Of a DNA stretch of 64,000 bases, positions 50,155 to 58,625 are shown in pieces. The DNA is taken from the NCBI GenBank assembly GCA_963931575.1, contig OZ007029.1:62001-126000 (forward strand), written 5' to 3'. Position 1 is the stretch's first letter. Each line of letters starts with the position of its first letter. The position numbers were made by a program, and so were the translations under genes. Source of the stretch: Gastranaerophilus sp944325835 (GTDB lineage: Bacteria; Cyanobacteriota; Vampirovibrionia; Gastranaerophilales; Gastranaerophilaceae). A model generated the notes under the pieces. It was not told the DNA's origin and made no database searches. It saw only the letters and a list, made by a program, of their open reading frames with translations.

Positions 50155-51921
50155 TTATGAAATTCGTCTAATCATTTCCTGAGCAGATTCGCAGTCAGGG
50201 AAGAGATCTGTTATAACATATAATTTTTCAAGTGCTTTGTCGATTTCACCGAGTTTTTCATAGCACCGGGCAAGGTATAAAAGCAGGTTTAAATTGTCGC
50301 CGTTTTCGTTAATAATTTTATTGAAAAGATTGGCCGCGATTTCCCAGTTGCCGAGTTCAAAGTAGGTGAGAGCAAGCAGGTTTTCGATTTCAAGCGTAGG
50401 ATTTTTTTCGTAGGCGCTTACAAGGTATCTTTTTGCTTCTTCATAATCTTTTGCATTGTATTTTATTTTTGCGGCAATGTAGAGATAAAACGCGGAATTC
50501 GGCTGTTTCTCGATTGCTTTTGTAATACGTTGTGATGCAGTATCAAAATCTTTCAGTAAGATTTTGTTTAGCGCCGAGAATGCGAGCGCCTGATGATCCT
50601 CAGGGTTTAACGAAAGCGCTTTTTCATACATTTCATCAGCTTCTTCAAAGTGTGTTGTCGCGTGTAAAAAGTTTGCATATTCAAAGACAATTGAAAGGTC
50701 ATCCGGTTTGTATTTCAATGCATTTTTAAACTCAATTTCCGCGTAGTCAAACTGTTTGCGTGACATATAGATTATGCCTAAATCTTTGTAGGCTGCAGCG
50801 TATTCAGGATCAATTGTGACGACTTTTCTCAAATATTTTTCGGCGTTATCAAGGTCGTTAACATTTGCGCAAACCTGTGCGTATTCAAAATAGATGTCGG
50901 CTGAAATATTACCCTGTAAAATCAATTTTTCATAAACCAGCTTAGCGTTTCCGAACTGGCAAATTTTTGCATACATTTGTGCAAGTTTTTGCAAAATATT
51001 GACCGATTTTGGATTTAAAACTGCGAGGTGCGCAAGGATTGAAATCGCATGGTCATACATTCTGACTTTTTCAAAACAGCAGGCAATATTATATTGATAG
51101 GTCGTAACTGCCGGATTGTGAGTAATAAGAATTTTATAGTATTTTATTGCTTTTTCCCAATCCTCTAATTTTACCATTGAAAGTGCCAGCGCAACGAGAT
51201 AATTATCTTTCGGTTCAATGGCGTATGCTTTTTCCAGAAATTTTGCGGCTTCTTCGTGGCGGTTTTCGCTTTGAAGAAGTGAGGCAAGGTTAAAGTAGGA
51301 AATTGACTCGTCCGGATCAATTTCGACCGCTTTTTCAAAATATTCAAGTGCGTGTTCAAAGTCATTTAATGCGGTGTAACAGGTTCCGACATTGTTGTAA
51401 AGCTGTGAGTGTTCAGGGTTTAGTTCAATTGCTTTCTCAAAATATTTTATACTTTCTTCATACCGTTTTAGCGACATGCAGGAAGTTCCGAGTATATAGT
51501 AGATTGAATAGTCATTTTCTTCAAGCGCAAGTGCTTTTTCCATTAACTCAACGGCTTTATCTTCTTTTTTATTTTTAATATAAAGTATTGCAAGATTTTT
51601 GTAAGCGTCAAGGTAGTTTTCGCGAAGTTTTATTACTTCCAGATACGCATTTTCGGCACTGATAAAATCGCCCAGATTATCATAGCAGTTGGCAAGGTAA
51701 AACCAGCTTGTAGCGTCATCCTGTTTATATTTGATGACGGTTTCAAAAGCTTTTCTGCCTTCTTCAAATTCTCCGAGGTTTACGTAGCAAAGCCCGAGAA
51801 GTTTAAGATTTTCATAATCCTTTTCATCGTTTTTAATTACGGTTAAAAGTTCGGCTTTTGCTTCTTCAAAATTTTCTTCTGCTATTAAATCGTTAATTTT
51901 ATCAATCTTCTTCTTACTCAT
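50155..51921 (-). CDS. TPR-repeat protein
   Basis: A 588-residue protein from the ATG at 51921 (MSKKKIDKIND). It consists of about sixteen TPR units from residue 20 to the end (for example EESIKYFEKAIELNPEHSQL). No enzyme domain, no signal peptide. It would form a scaffold, like the TPR protein at 24283. The nearest neighbours, MFS gene upstream and small unknown genes downstream, give no clear clue. Ribosome site weak. Confidence 0.85.
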   Translation of the reverse strand: MSKKKIDKINDLIAEENFEEAKAELLTVIKNDEKDYENLKLLGLCYVNLGEFEEGRKAFETVIKYKQDDATSWFYLANCYDNLGDFISAENAYLEVIKLRENYLDAYKNLAILYIKNKKEDKAVELMEKALALEENDYSIYYILGTSCMSLKRYEESIKYFEKAIELNPEHSQLYNNVGTCYTALNDFEHALEYFEKAVEIDPDESISYFNLASLLQSENRHEEAAKFLEKAYAIEPKDNYLVALALSMVKLEDWEKAIKYYKILITHNPAVTTYQYNIACCFEKVRMYDHAISILAHLAVLNPKSVNILQKLAQMYAKICQFGNAKLVYEKLILQGNISADIYFEYAQVCANVNDLDNAEKYLRKVVTIDPEYAAAYKDLGIIYMSRKQFDYAEIEFKNALKYKPDDLSIVFEYANFLHATTHFEEADEMYEKALSLNPEDHQALAFSALNKILLKDFDTASQRITKAIEKQPNSAFYLYIAAKIKYNAKDYEEAKRYLVSAYEKNPTLEIENLLALTYFELGNWEIAANLFNKIINENGDNLNLLLYLARCYEKLGEIDKALEKLYVITDLFPDCESAQEMIRRIS

Positions 51922-51956
51922 ATACTCAAACTTATAATACAAATATTAGGTTATGT

Positions 51957-53399
51957 CTAGTGCTTTTTAGACCGTGCCGCTGCGTTTTGGTTTTTTCGTT
52001 TGCGTGGCAATACTTTTTCGTTTTTATACGCGAGGAATGCAAGAGTAAAACACGCAGCCGCAAATAAAACGCCGACGCCCATTGTGTAGTGGAAAGATTT
52101 CAGGAATGCTTCGTTGTATAGCAGATTTGCATGCAGAAAGTGTGTTTTGAAGCTTGCAAACAGCGTGATTGTGATTGCAACGCCCAAGATGTTTCCGACA
52201 TTTCTTGAAAGTGCTAAAATCCCGCTTGCAACACCGAGTTCGGGTTTAGGTACGTTTGACAGAATAGCGTTGTTGGAAGGTGACTGGAATAAGCCGTTTC
52301 CTATTCCCATAAATCCGGAAACCAGTACGATTAACAGGGTTGAGGTTTCTTCATTAAATGTTATAAACATTAAAAGCGACAATACATAAATAGCGGCCCC
52401 GAAAAGTGTAATATTTTTACTTCCGTGCCTGCCGGCGTATCTGCCTGCGAACGGTGCTGTCATTGAAAGTACTAAAGCATACGATAAAACAACAAGGCCG
52501 GTTTTCATCGGACTGTATAATAAAATTTCCTGCAAATAAAACGGCAGCAGTACGCTGTTTGTGAACATTGCCATATAAGACGTCATAATCGCAAGGTTCC
52601 CGAACGTAAATTCTCTTATCTCAAAGAGTTTGAAATTTATCATAGGATAATTTATATGGTGATCGCGAAGATAAAAGAGTGTCCCGAAAACCAGCGTTAT
52701 AAACCCTAAGAATATTATTTTTAAAGATGTCCAGCCCCAGACATGACCTTCCGAAATCGCTAGTAGCAAGGCAAAAATTCCGACTGTAAAGTAGGCGAAG
52801 CCAAGATAGTCAAATTTGAAAGTCCCTTTGTGCTGAACGTGTGACGGCAGGAGTTTATATGCGTAATACGCACCTGCAAGAGCTATCGGAATACTTGGTA
52901 AAAATATTGCGTGCCAGCCGAAAAAGTTTATAATAATGCCACTGAGCGCCGGCCCGCTTAATCCGCCTATTGCAACAACGCAGCCGTTTAGCCCGAGCGC
53001 CTTGCCGCGGCGTTCGCTTTTAAAGATTGAAGCAATTATTGCCGGTGCGTTTGAAATCATAATTGACGCGCCCAGCGCTTCAATACATCTGTAGAAAACC
53101 AATAAATAAAAATTTTGTGCCGTGAAATTCAAAAATGAACCGAGTGCAAAGAGTGAAAATCCTGTTGCATAAAGTTTATTTTTCGGCAGAATATCCCCGA
53201 GTTTCCCGAAAAACGGTAATAAAACGGTCAAAATCAGCATGTAAGCAATTACGACCCACTGGATTTGCGATAAACTTACGCCCAAATCCGTGGACATTGC
53301 GTAAAGTGCAAGGTTAACCGTTGTAGAATCAAACATTCCGAGAAAATTCCCGACAACGGTTATTAAAAATATTGTCCATTTGAGTTCTTTAGTATGCAT
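51957..53399 (-). CDS. DHA2-family MFS drug exporter
   Basis: About 480 residues with 14 predicted helices and the DHA2 motifs FDSTTVNLALYAM (D1), KLGDILPKNKLY (motif A, changed) and GGLSGPALSGIIINFFGWHAIF (motif C). The C-terminus is basic (RKRKNQNAAARSKKH). It is a third exporter of the EmrB/QacA type in the window, but without adaptor or outer-membrane partner, so it probably works alone. The -10 box TGCTAATAT stands six bases before the ATG, hence a leaderless mRNA is expected. Confidence 0.85.
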   Translation of the reverse strand: MHTKELKWTIFLITVVGNFLGMFDSTTVNLALYAMSTDLGVSLSQIQWVVIAYMLILTVLLPFFGKLGDILPKNKLYATGFSLFALGSFLNFTAQNFYLLVFYRCIEALGASIMISNAPAIIASIFKSERRGKALGLNGCVVAIGGLSGPALSGIIINFFGWHAIFLPSIPIALAGAYYAYKLLPSHVQHKGTFKFDYLGFAYFTVGIFALLLAISEGHVWGWTSLKIIFLGFITLVFGTLFYLRDHHINYPMINFKLFEIREFTFGNLAIMTSYMAMFTNSVLLPFYLQEILLYSPMKTGLVVLSYALVLSMTAPFAGRYAGRHGSKNITLFGAAIYVLSLLMFITFNEETSTLLIVLVSGFMGIGNGLFQSPSNNAILSNVPKPELGVASGILALSRNVGNILGVAITITLFASFKTHFLHANLLYNEAFLKSFHYTMGVGVLFAAACFTLAFLAYKNEKVLPRKRKNQNAAARSKKH

Positions 53400-53452
53400 A
53401 AGCAAATATTAGCATAAAAATTCCTGTGCTTGCATAAGAAAGTTGTCTGTCG

Positions 53453-53824
53453 TTATTTTTTAGAAAATGTTTTTTTAATCCGGTTAAAGCTGTTTGTAAA
53501 CTTTTGCCCTATCCACTTCATCGGCTTAGAACCTTTGAACCGGACTCCGCCATACATCAGCAGGCCGCCTGCAAGGAATGTGAAAAGCAATTTTTTCCAC
53601 CCGGGATTATCCATGAGCGGTTTGCTTGCAGATGTGCTGAAGGTATCGCTTCCCAGCGGAGCTTTAGCTGAAACACCTGTCGGCGGCAGCGGCTGCGGGG
53701 TCGTCCTGAATTCAGGACTGCCAATGTATCTTGGCGGAGTATTTCTCAAAAAAGCGGCTCCGTCGTAATCAATTACACCGGCTGACGCCAGTAAATCTAT
53801 ATTTGCTACCCAATTTTGTGACAT
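53453..53824 (-). CDS. Unknown protein with one membrane helix
   Basis: A 123-residue protein (MSQNWVANIDLLASAGVIDYDG...). A proline-rich middle is followed by one membrane segment near residue 82 (LLFTFLAGGLLMYGG) and a basic tail (KKTFSKK). A ribosome-site-like AAAGGG lies about 14 bases upstream. No family recognised; the antisense frame at 53430-53768 is less convincing. Confidence 0.5.
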   Translation of the reverse strand: MSQNWVANIDLLASAGVIDYDGAAFLRNTPPRYIGSPEFRTTPQPLPPTGVSAKAPLGSDTFSTSASKPLMDNPGWKKLLFTFLAGGLLMYGGVRFKGSKPMKWIGQKFTNSFNRIKKTFSKK

Positions 53825-54167
53825 AGTACATTAACCCTTTACTTATATATAAAGTTTTATTTCAAATAAAAATTGCTTTTAAAAATCTCATCCGTTTAAA
53901 GGATAAATTTGACACTAAAAAGGAGTAGTATAAAAAAGTAGGTAAGTTCTTGCCGGACGCGGGCATGCCCGGGACAGAAAATTTAACAAAAATCTAACAA
54001 ATTTTTAAGAAATGTTAAATCGGGCGGAAACCATGTCATGACATGGTTTCCGGGTACCCAAAACAGGGCAAAAACAGCCGTAAAAATTAAAAGTTGTACT
54101 CTTAATTTTGTTAAGTTACAATTTAATTAATGTAGTTCATGCCTTGTAAGAGTAAGAGATATAAATC
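53825..54167. other. Intergenic region ahead of yggS with perfect palindromes
   Basis: Contains a 12-base palindrome CGGGCATGCCCG (53960-53971) and a 26-base perfect palindrome at 54026-54051 (arms GGAAACCATGTCA and its complement). No gene is seen. AT-rich sequence after 54080 should contain the yggS promoter. Confidence 0.6.
54026..54051. promoter_or_regulatory. 26-base perfect palindrome
   Basis: Arms GGAAACCATGTCA/TGACATGGTTTCC with no spacer. It could fold as a hairpin or bind a dimeric protein. No T-run follows. Confidence 0.6.
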
Positions 54168-54830
54168 GTGGAAAATATCGTCAGAAAAAACCTTTTACAA
54201 ATACAAGAAGAGATAGCACCTTGTAAACCAAATATCATTGCTGTAACAAAATATTTCGACGAAAAGGCAATAATTTGTGCGTATGAAGCCGGATTGAGAG
54301 ATTTCGCGGAAGCAAGAGTTAACGATGCAATACCGAAAATCGAGGCGCTGCCGGAAGAAGTCAGGAAAAATTCAACTTTCCACTTTATCGGGCATCTTCA
54401 AACAAATAAGGTCGCAAAAGTTATAAAATACTTTGACTTTATTCATTCGGTCGACAGTCTGCACCTTGCTCAAAAAATTTCTCAGGAAGCTCTGAAAACA
54501 GGCAAAGTCCAAAAGATTTTTCTTGAGGTCAACTTCGCAAATGAAGAGCAGAAATTCGGATTTTCAAAAGACGGGCTGAAAAGAGAGTTTAAAGAGCTTA
54601 TAAAACTCCCGAACCTGAGCATTCAGGGGTTAATGAGTATGTCGCCGCTCGGCGCGGAGGAAAACTTTTTGTTCAATTTGTTCAGTGAGGTAAAAAGAGT
54701 TCAGGAAGATCTTGAAAAACAATACGGTTTGCAAATGCCCGATACTTCAATGGGTATGAGTCAGGATTATTTAGTCGCCGTTAAATGCGGTGCCACAAAA
54801 TTACGAATAGGCAGAAAATTATTTACTTAA
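54168..54830 (+). CDS. yggS: PLP homeostasis protein (YggS/PLPBP)
   Basis: A 220-residue fold-type III PLP-binding protein. The PLP lysine is Lys28 in AVTKYF; FHFIGHLQTNKV and the C-terminal SMGMSQDYLVAVKCGATKLRIG complete the signature. It controls the supply of PLP rather than acting as an enzyme. The start is GTG. Adjacent sepF follows after 30 bases, a pairing common in Cyanobacteria and Firmicutes. The usual GENRVQE segment reads AEARVND here. Confidence 0.93.
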   Translation: MENIVRKNLLQIQEEIAPCKPNIIAVTKYFDEKAIICAYEAGLRDFAEARVNDAIPKIEALPEEVRKNSTFHFIGHLQTNKVAKVIKYFDFIHSVDSLHLAQKISQEALKTGKVQKIFLEVNFANEEQKFGFSKDGLKREFKELIKLPNLSIQGLMSMSPLGAEENFLFNLFSEVKRVQEDLEKQYGLQMPDTSMGMSQDYLVAVKCGATKLRIGRKLFT

Positions 54831-54860
54831 AATTACATAAAAGATAACGGAGGAAAAAAG

Positions 54861-55367
54861 GTGGTAGCAGTAACTGAGAAAATCAAATCCATGGTTGACA
54901 TACTTGTCAGAGGGTTTGACCAAAGAGAAAATGTGTTTGAAGAAATGGGCAATGACGTAGATGATTACGTTGAATACCCGACTCAAAACAATTTGGCGTT
55001 GGAACCAAATTATTCTTACAGAGAAAAAAATGACAGAAATGAAAACTTAAAAGTAGTTCCGCATTCAGGTTATAAATCTCACGAAGTAATGATTATGGAA
55101 CCACGTTCATTCAAAGATTCAGCACAGGTTGTTCAACATTTAATGGAAAGAAAAACAGTTGTACTGAACCTCCACCTGTTAGATAAAGAACAATCACAAA
55201 GAACGATTGATTTCGTATGCGGCGCAGCGCACGCACTGAGCGGAAAACCGCAAAAAGTGGGCGATCTGGTATTTGTATTTACCCCTAGCAACGTTACCCT
55301 GTCGTTTGAAGCGCAGCAAATTGATGCAAAATTTAACGACTCATTGTGGAGAGCACCTCTCCAATAG
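54861..55367 (+). CDS. sepF: Cell division protein SepF
   Basis: A 168-residue protein with a basic, membrane-targeting-like start (VTEKIKSMVDILV), an acidic linker and the SepF core (SFKDSAQVVQHLMERKTVVLNLHLLDKEQSQRTIDFVCGAAHAL, ending in FTPSNVTLS-type). It polymerises as rings and ties FtsZ to the membrane. The start is GTG with a strong ribosome site (GGAGG). Proteobacteria lack SepF, so this supports a cyanobacterial or Gram-positive-like lineage. A terminator follows. Confidence 0.9.
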   Translation: MVAVTEKIKSMVDILVRGFDQRENVFEEMGNDVDDYVEYPTQNNLALEPNYSYREKNDRNENLKVVPHSGYKSHEVMIMEPRSFKDSAQVVQHLMERKTVVLNLHLLDKEQSQRTIDFVCGAAHALSGKPQKVGDLVFVFTPSNVTLSFEAQQIDAKFNDSLWRAPLQ

Positions 55368-55447
55368 CCGGTTGAACCGGTTCCATATTTGGATATTGGC
55401 GCCATATTGGGTCATTTAATAAGGAAGAGAGATTTTGGAATTTTAAA

Positions 55448-55469
55448 GGCGGTCACAGACCGCCATTTT
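55448..55469 (+). terminator. Terminator of sepF
   Basis: GGCGGTC-ACA-GACCGCC followed by ATTTTT. Confidence 0.88.
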
Positions 55470-55473
55470 TATA

Positions 55474-55794
55474 TGTCCGAGAAAGACTCGCGCCCGGCTG
55501 AGCCGGAGCCATAATTGTGTCAATCGCTACCTAAAGCGTATGAACCAAATGGGGTAGCCACTCAGTGGCCGAGTCTTTTGAGTGGCGTATTAGACAGCAC
55601 TCTGCCGAACAAACGATTGAGTATCGTTTGTGAGAGGTAAGCAGGTTGACCTGCGTTACCCCGCCTGACAAATCAAAGATTAGAAACGGCGGTGATATTA
55701 TGCTCGCCTGCTCCCCTCGTTCCCACGAGGTGACACTGCGAGCATCGGCTGACGCTTTGAGCAGGGCAAGCAGGCGACGGAGAACTGCTTTATT
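55474..55794 (+). repeat. Dispersed element TGTCCGAG...CTGCTTTAT, copy F (long form)
   Basis: Same modules as copy D in the same order and length, with about 90% identity by eye. The hairpin module differs: ACAAACGATTGAGTATCGTT here replaces the copy D version, but both can pair with themselves. The right end leads directly into the promoter of the toxin-antitoxin pair. Confidence 0.88.
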
Positions 55795-55799
55795 TCGCC

Positions 55800-55828
55800 T
55801 TGACAAAAGGTACACTTTAGTTTATCAT
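55800..55828 (+). promoter_or_regulatory. Promoter of the toxin gene, predicted leaderless
   Basis: TTGACA (55800-55805), 17 bases, TATCAT (55823-55828), six bases (GTGAGT) and then the ATG at 55835. Confidence 0.7.
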
Positions 55829-55834
55829 GTGAGT

Positions 55835-56157
55835 ATGAAAAGGATTGAATACTATACGCACACTAACGGGAAAATGCCTGTAAAAATATGGATGAAAACT
55901 CTTGATGTCGCAATGAATAAGAGAATTTTCGGACGTCTGGCCAGAATTGAAGAAGATGATAATTTTGGCGATTATAAAAAATTAAATGAGGATATCTCCG
56001 AGTTAAGGTTTAATTTTGGAAGTGTTATCGAATTTATTATGCAGAAGTCGGTGAAATTGTAGTATTGTTACTTAATGCAGGAGATAAGAAATTTCAGAGT
56101 AAAGATATTGCAAAAGCTAAGGAATACTTAGAAATATGGAGGCAAAATAATGGGTGA
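55835..56157 (+). pseudogene. RelE/HigB-like toxin, frameshifted
   Basis: The frame reads MKRIEYYTHTNGKMPVKIW... and LNEDISELRFNFGS, then slips out of frame at about 56023 and stops at 56060-56062. In the next frame, the sequence continues as YRIYYAEVGEIVVLLLNAGD then KDIAKAKEYLEIWRQNNG and a stop at 56155-56157. Adding one G would join the two into a 107-residue toxin of the RelE/HigB type (phage Gp49-like). The total length, 323 bases, is one short of a whole number of codons. The stop overlaps the antitoxin start by 8 bases, as in intact operons. It may be a true loss or a sequencing error. Confidence 0.8.
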
Positions 56158-56455
56158 ATATAAAAATTCTGTACCAATGGATGAAGTTTTTTGTGAGATA
56201 TTTGACACGGAAGAAAAGCTCAAAGAATATCTGGCGTACGCCTTTGAGGAATACTTAGAGGACGGCAATTTTAACGTATTTTACCGTTCGCTGGAACTTG
56301 TCATTAAGGCCCGCGGTACTATGCAGGGTTTTGCAAAGAAGGTCGATTTGAGCAAAATGGGACTTTATAATATTGTCAAAGGCAAGAAAGAACCCAAAAT
56401 TACGACACTCGCAAAGATTTTGAAAGAGCTGGGGTTAACCCTTAAAATAGCTTAA
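56150..56455 (+). CDS. HTH antitoxin of the RelE/HigB toxin pair
   Basis: A 101-residue protein of the addiction-module antidote type (HigA2-like, COG3636): residues 60-101 are an XRE-like HTH (MQGFAKKVDLSKMGLYNIV then PKITTLAKILKELGLTLKI). It would bind both the toxin and their promoter. It is downstream of the toxin, an order typical of higBA. The antitoxin is intact while the toxin is frameshifted. Terminator follows. Confidence 0.82.
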   Translation: MGEYKNSVPMDEVFCEIFDTEEKLKEYLAYAFEEYLEDGNFNVFYRSLELVIKARGTMQGFAKKVDLSKMGLYNIVKGKKEPKITTLAKILKELGLTLKIA

Positions 56456-56480
56456 AAGGCGGTCTGATGACCGCCTTTTT
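56454..56480. terminator. Bidirectional terminator after the antitoxin
   Basis: AAAAGGCGGTC-TGAT-GACCGCCTTTTT between convergent antitoxin and HTH genes. Confidence 0.9.
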
Positions 56481-56701
56481 CATAGTTGAAAATTATTTAA
56501 TGCACCAAGGTCTATGTCCAGCGCTTTGGCCAGTTTGTATAGGCTTGTAAATGTCAGGTTGACTTTTCCGCACTCCAATGTTGCAATTGTTGCTTTACTT
56601 ACATCAGATACTTCAGCAAGTTGTTCTTGGGTAAGTCCCTTTTTGTCGCGGGCATACTTGATAATGTGTCCGAGTTTTAATAAAAGTTCATCTTTATCCA
56701 T
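56480..56701 (-). CDS. Small XRE-family HTH regulator
   Basis: A 73-residue protein from the ATG at 56701 (MDKDELLLKLGHIIKYARDK). A full XRE HTH covers residues 8-63 (KKGLTQEQLAEVSDVSKATI then LECGKVNLTFTSLYKLA). Its promoter TTGATG-17-TATTAT ends six bases before the ATG, so the mRNA should be leaderless; a longer frame to 56725 begins upstream of this. Divergent from a small, broken gene at 56786. Same arrangement as 28134-28721. Confidence 0.82.
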   Translation of the reverse strand: MDKDELLLKLGHIIKYARDKKGLTQEQLAEVSDVSKATIATLECGKVNLTFTSLYKLAKALDIDLGALNNFQL

Positions 56702-56743
56702 TACTCTATAATATCGTATTGACAAATATTCATCAATATGCTA

Positions 56744-56763
56744 TTCTATATTATAATATAGAA
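56744..56763. promoter_or_regulatory. 20-base perfect palindrome between HTH and small gene
   Basis: Arms TTCTATATTA/TAATATAGAA with no spacer, 22 bases ahead of the small gene's ATG and over its likely start of transcription (TTGACA at 56720, 17-base spacer, TATTCT). Candidate operator of the HTH protein. Confidence 0.6.
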
Positions 56764-56785
56764 GTCTATACTAAAAGGAGAAATT

Positions 56786-56935
56786 ATGGACAAAGAAGAT
56801 TAAAACAAGAAGATTGAAGATTTATTTGAAAATATCGGGTGTGATTTAGAAGATTTAATGCATGGAGCGGTTCAGATTATGCGTTCTTTGGATAAGATTA
56901 AGACGCTTGTCTGTTTGCGTGACAAGCTTGAATAA
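56786..56935 (+). pseudogene. Small helical protein gene with early stop
   Basis: A ribosome site AAAAGGAG and ATG begin MDKED, then TAA, then the frame continues open for 43 codons (KKIEDLFENIGCDLEDLMHG..., ending CLRDKLE). Without the TAA this would be a 49-residue helical, acidic protein. No other good start lies after the stop except an ATG giving 26 residues. One base change or error would explain it. Confidence 0.55.
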
Positions 56936-57009
56936 ACAATTTGCAATAAATTCGTTTTCTTTATATAATATTCTCATCTGAATGTATACTTAAATAAGGA
57001 GAAAATATT

Positions 57010-57807
57010 ATGTCAAGAAAACCTATTATTGCAGGTAACTGGAAAATGAATTTGTTGCAATCAGACGCTAAAGCTTTATTTGAAGGCATTAAAGCATTCT
57101 GCGCCGACAAATCTGCAACTGTATTACCGACTATCGTTATAGCACCTACTTTTACATCTTTATCAGTTGTAAACTCAGTTAAATGTGACTGCGGCTGCGG
57201 CGGTACAAAAATTTCTGTTGCAGGTCAAAACTGCCACTGGGAATCTTCAGGCGCTTTCACAGGTGAAATTTCTGTTGAAATGCTTGCTGATGCAGGATGT
57301 TCTTATGTTATCATCGGTCACTCAGAAAGAAGACAATACTTCTCTGAAACTGATGAAATGATTAACAAAAAAGCTAAAGCTATCCTTGCAAAAGGTTTAA
57401 TCCCGATTATCTGCTGCGGCGAAACTCTTGAACAAAGAGAAGCCGGCGTTACAGACAGCTGGATTGCAGGCCAAATTAAAGCAGCTCTGGAAGGGATTTC
57501 TTCCGAAGATGTTGCTAAATCTGTTATTGCTTACGAACCAATCTGGGCTATCGGTACAGGTAAAACATGTGATTCTGATGAAGCAAACAGAGTTATCGCA
57601 ATGATTAGAAACGTTGTTAAAGAAGTTGCTGGCGCTTCTGCTGCTGATTCTATAAGAATTCTTTACGGCGGTTCCGTAAAACCTTCTACAATCGCTGAAC
57701 AAATGTCTAAATCTGACATTGACGGCGCACTTGTAGGCGGTGCAAGCTTGAAAGCTGAAAGCTTCAACCAGATTATTGAAAATACTATGACCGTTATGGT
57801 TAAGTAG
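57010..57807 (+). CDS. tpiA: Triosephosphate isomerase
   Basis: A 265-residue TIM barrel of glycolysis. Asn10 and Lys12 are in GNWKMN; the catalytic His is in YVIIGHSERR and the catalytic Glu in AYEPIWAIGTGKT; phosphate binding is seen as YGGSVKPS and DGALVGGASL. An insert with several cysteines (CDCGCGG) near residue 58 is unusual. Codon bias is strong. Ribosome site AAGGAG. Terminator at 57824. Confidence 0.97.
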   Translation: MSRKPIIAGNWKMNLLQSDAKALFEGIKAFCADKSATVLPTIVIAPTFTSLSVVNSVKCDCGCGGTKISVAGQNCHWESSGAFTGEISVEMLADAGCSYVIIGHSERRQYFSETDEMINKKAKAILAKGLIPIICCGETLEQREAGVTDSWIAGQIKAALEGISSEDVAKSVIAYEPIWAIGTGKTCDSDEANRVIAMIRNVVKEVAGASAADSIRILYGGSVKPSTIAEQMSKSDIDGALVGGASLKAESFNQIIENTMTVMVK

Positions 57808-57823
57808 TAGTTTAGTAAAATAA

Positions 57824-57846
57824 GGCCGCCAAATATTTTGGCGGCC
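57824..57846 (+). terminator. Hairpin after tpiA
   Basis: GGCCGCCAAA-TAT-TTTGGCGGCC, a 10-bp stem, followed by CGTTAT rather than a T-run. Probably a terminator or processing site before the next operon. Confidence 0.65.
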
Positions 57847-57866
57847 CGTTATGAAAAGGAAATTTT

Positions 57867-58115
57867 ATGGCACAACAATTTAATCCGCAAAACATCAAAA
57901 AAAGACTTTCATTATTAGTTTTTATAAAAGGTTCAACCGCTCCGCTGGTGTTGTATTCTGATGATACACCGGCGCTTTATGATGAACTGAATCAATTATT
58001 AAGAACCAATCAGGTCGTTTTAGTGGAAAAAGAAACAACAGGGCCGTTGAAAAAAGTTTGTTTTTATTCAAACCAGATTGCGGCATTAGCTTTGCAAGAA
58101 GAACAATATGTCTAA
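57867..58115 (+). CDS. Small conserved-looking protein of unknown function
   Basis: An 82-residue protein (MAQQFNPQNIKKRLSLLVFIKGSTAPLVLY...) with alternating strands and helices. It overlaps yceD by 8 bases, so it belongs to the yceD-rpmF-plsX-fab operon as the first gene. Ribosome site AAAAGGAAA. I do not recognise the family. Confidence 0.65.
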   Translation: MAQQFNPQNIKKRLSLLVFIKGSTAPLVLYSDDTPALYDELNQLLRTNQVVLVEKETTGPLKKVCFYSNQIAALALQEEQYV

Positions 58116-58596
58116 TATTATAAGTATACAAGAGTTAGAAAATACAAAAGACAAATCTATGAGAATAAAGTTCAACGATTATATCGAAGGGCTTGAACTT
58201 GTGGAACCCTTACAGGCAGATTTGGAAGTAAATTCTCTGGGGGAATTTATAGAAGTCCGCGGAAATGTTAAGGGAATTGTAAAGTTAGTTTGCGACTTTT
58301 GTCTGAAAGAATTTGAGTACAAACTCGATTTTGATATAGATGAAACATTCGCCAAAAACGCGCTCTCTGACAGTTACGGCGAGGAAATTGAACTCAAAAA
58401 CGGACAGTTTGTAACGGATTTGTTCGGCAGTGATGAGATTGATATTTGTGACTTATTGTATCAATCTGTAATATTAAATATTCCAAATCAAAAAGTTTGT
58501 GGTATAAATTGTAATAGGGATAGTTTCCAATCTGAAGATGAATTGGAAGATCCGCGTTTAGATGTGTTTAAAAACATCAAGATTAACCCGAAATAA
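58108..58596 (+). CDS. yceD: YceD/DUF177 protein
   Basis: A 162-residue DUF177 protein, with the CDFCLKEFEY cysteine segment and the CDLLYQSVILNIPNQKVC part. In most bacteria it is encoded right before rpmF and linked to 23S rRNA accumulation and L32 processing; the same order is kept here (30 bases to rpmF). Overlaps the preceding gene. Confidence 0.88.
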   Translation: MSNIISIQELENTKDKSMRIKFNDYIEGLELVEPLQADLEVNSLGEFIEVRGNVKGIVKLVCDFCLKEFEYKLDFDIDETFAKNALSDSYGEEIELKNGQFVTDLFGSDEIDICDLLYQSVILNIPNQKVCGINCNRDSFQSEDELEDPRLDVFKNIKINPK

Positions 58597-58625
58597 GTAG
58601 TAATAATAAAAAAGGAAAAAGAAAA

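Noticed and set aside
53430..53768. Plus-strand frame of 112 codons opposite the single-helix protein
   Set aside because: Proline/serine antisense composition; the minus-strand frame has a better start and a clear membrane helix.
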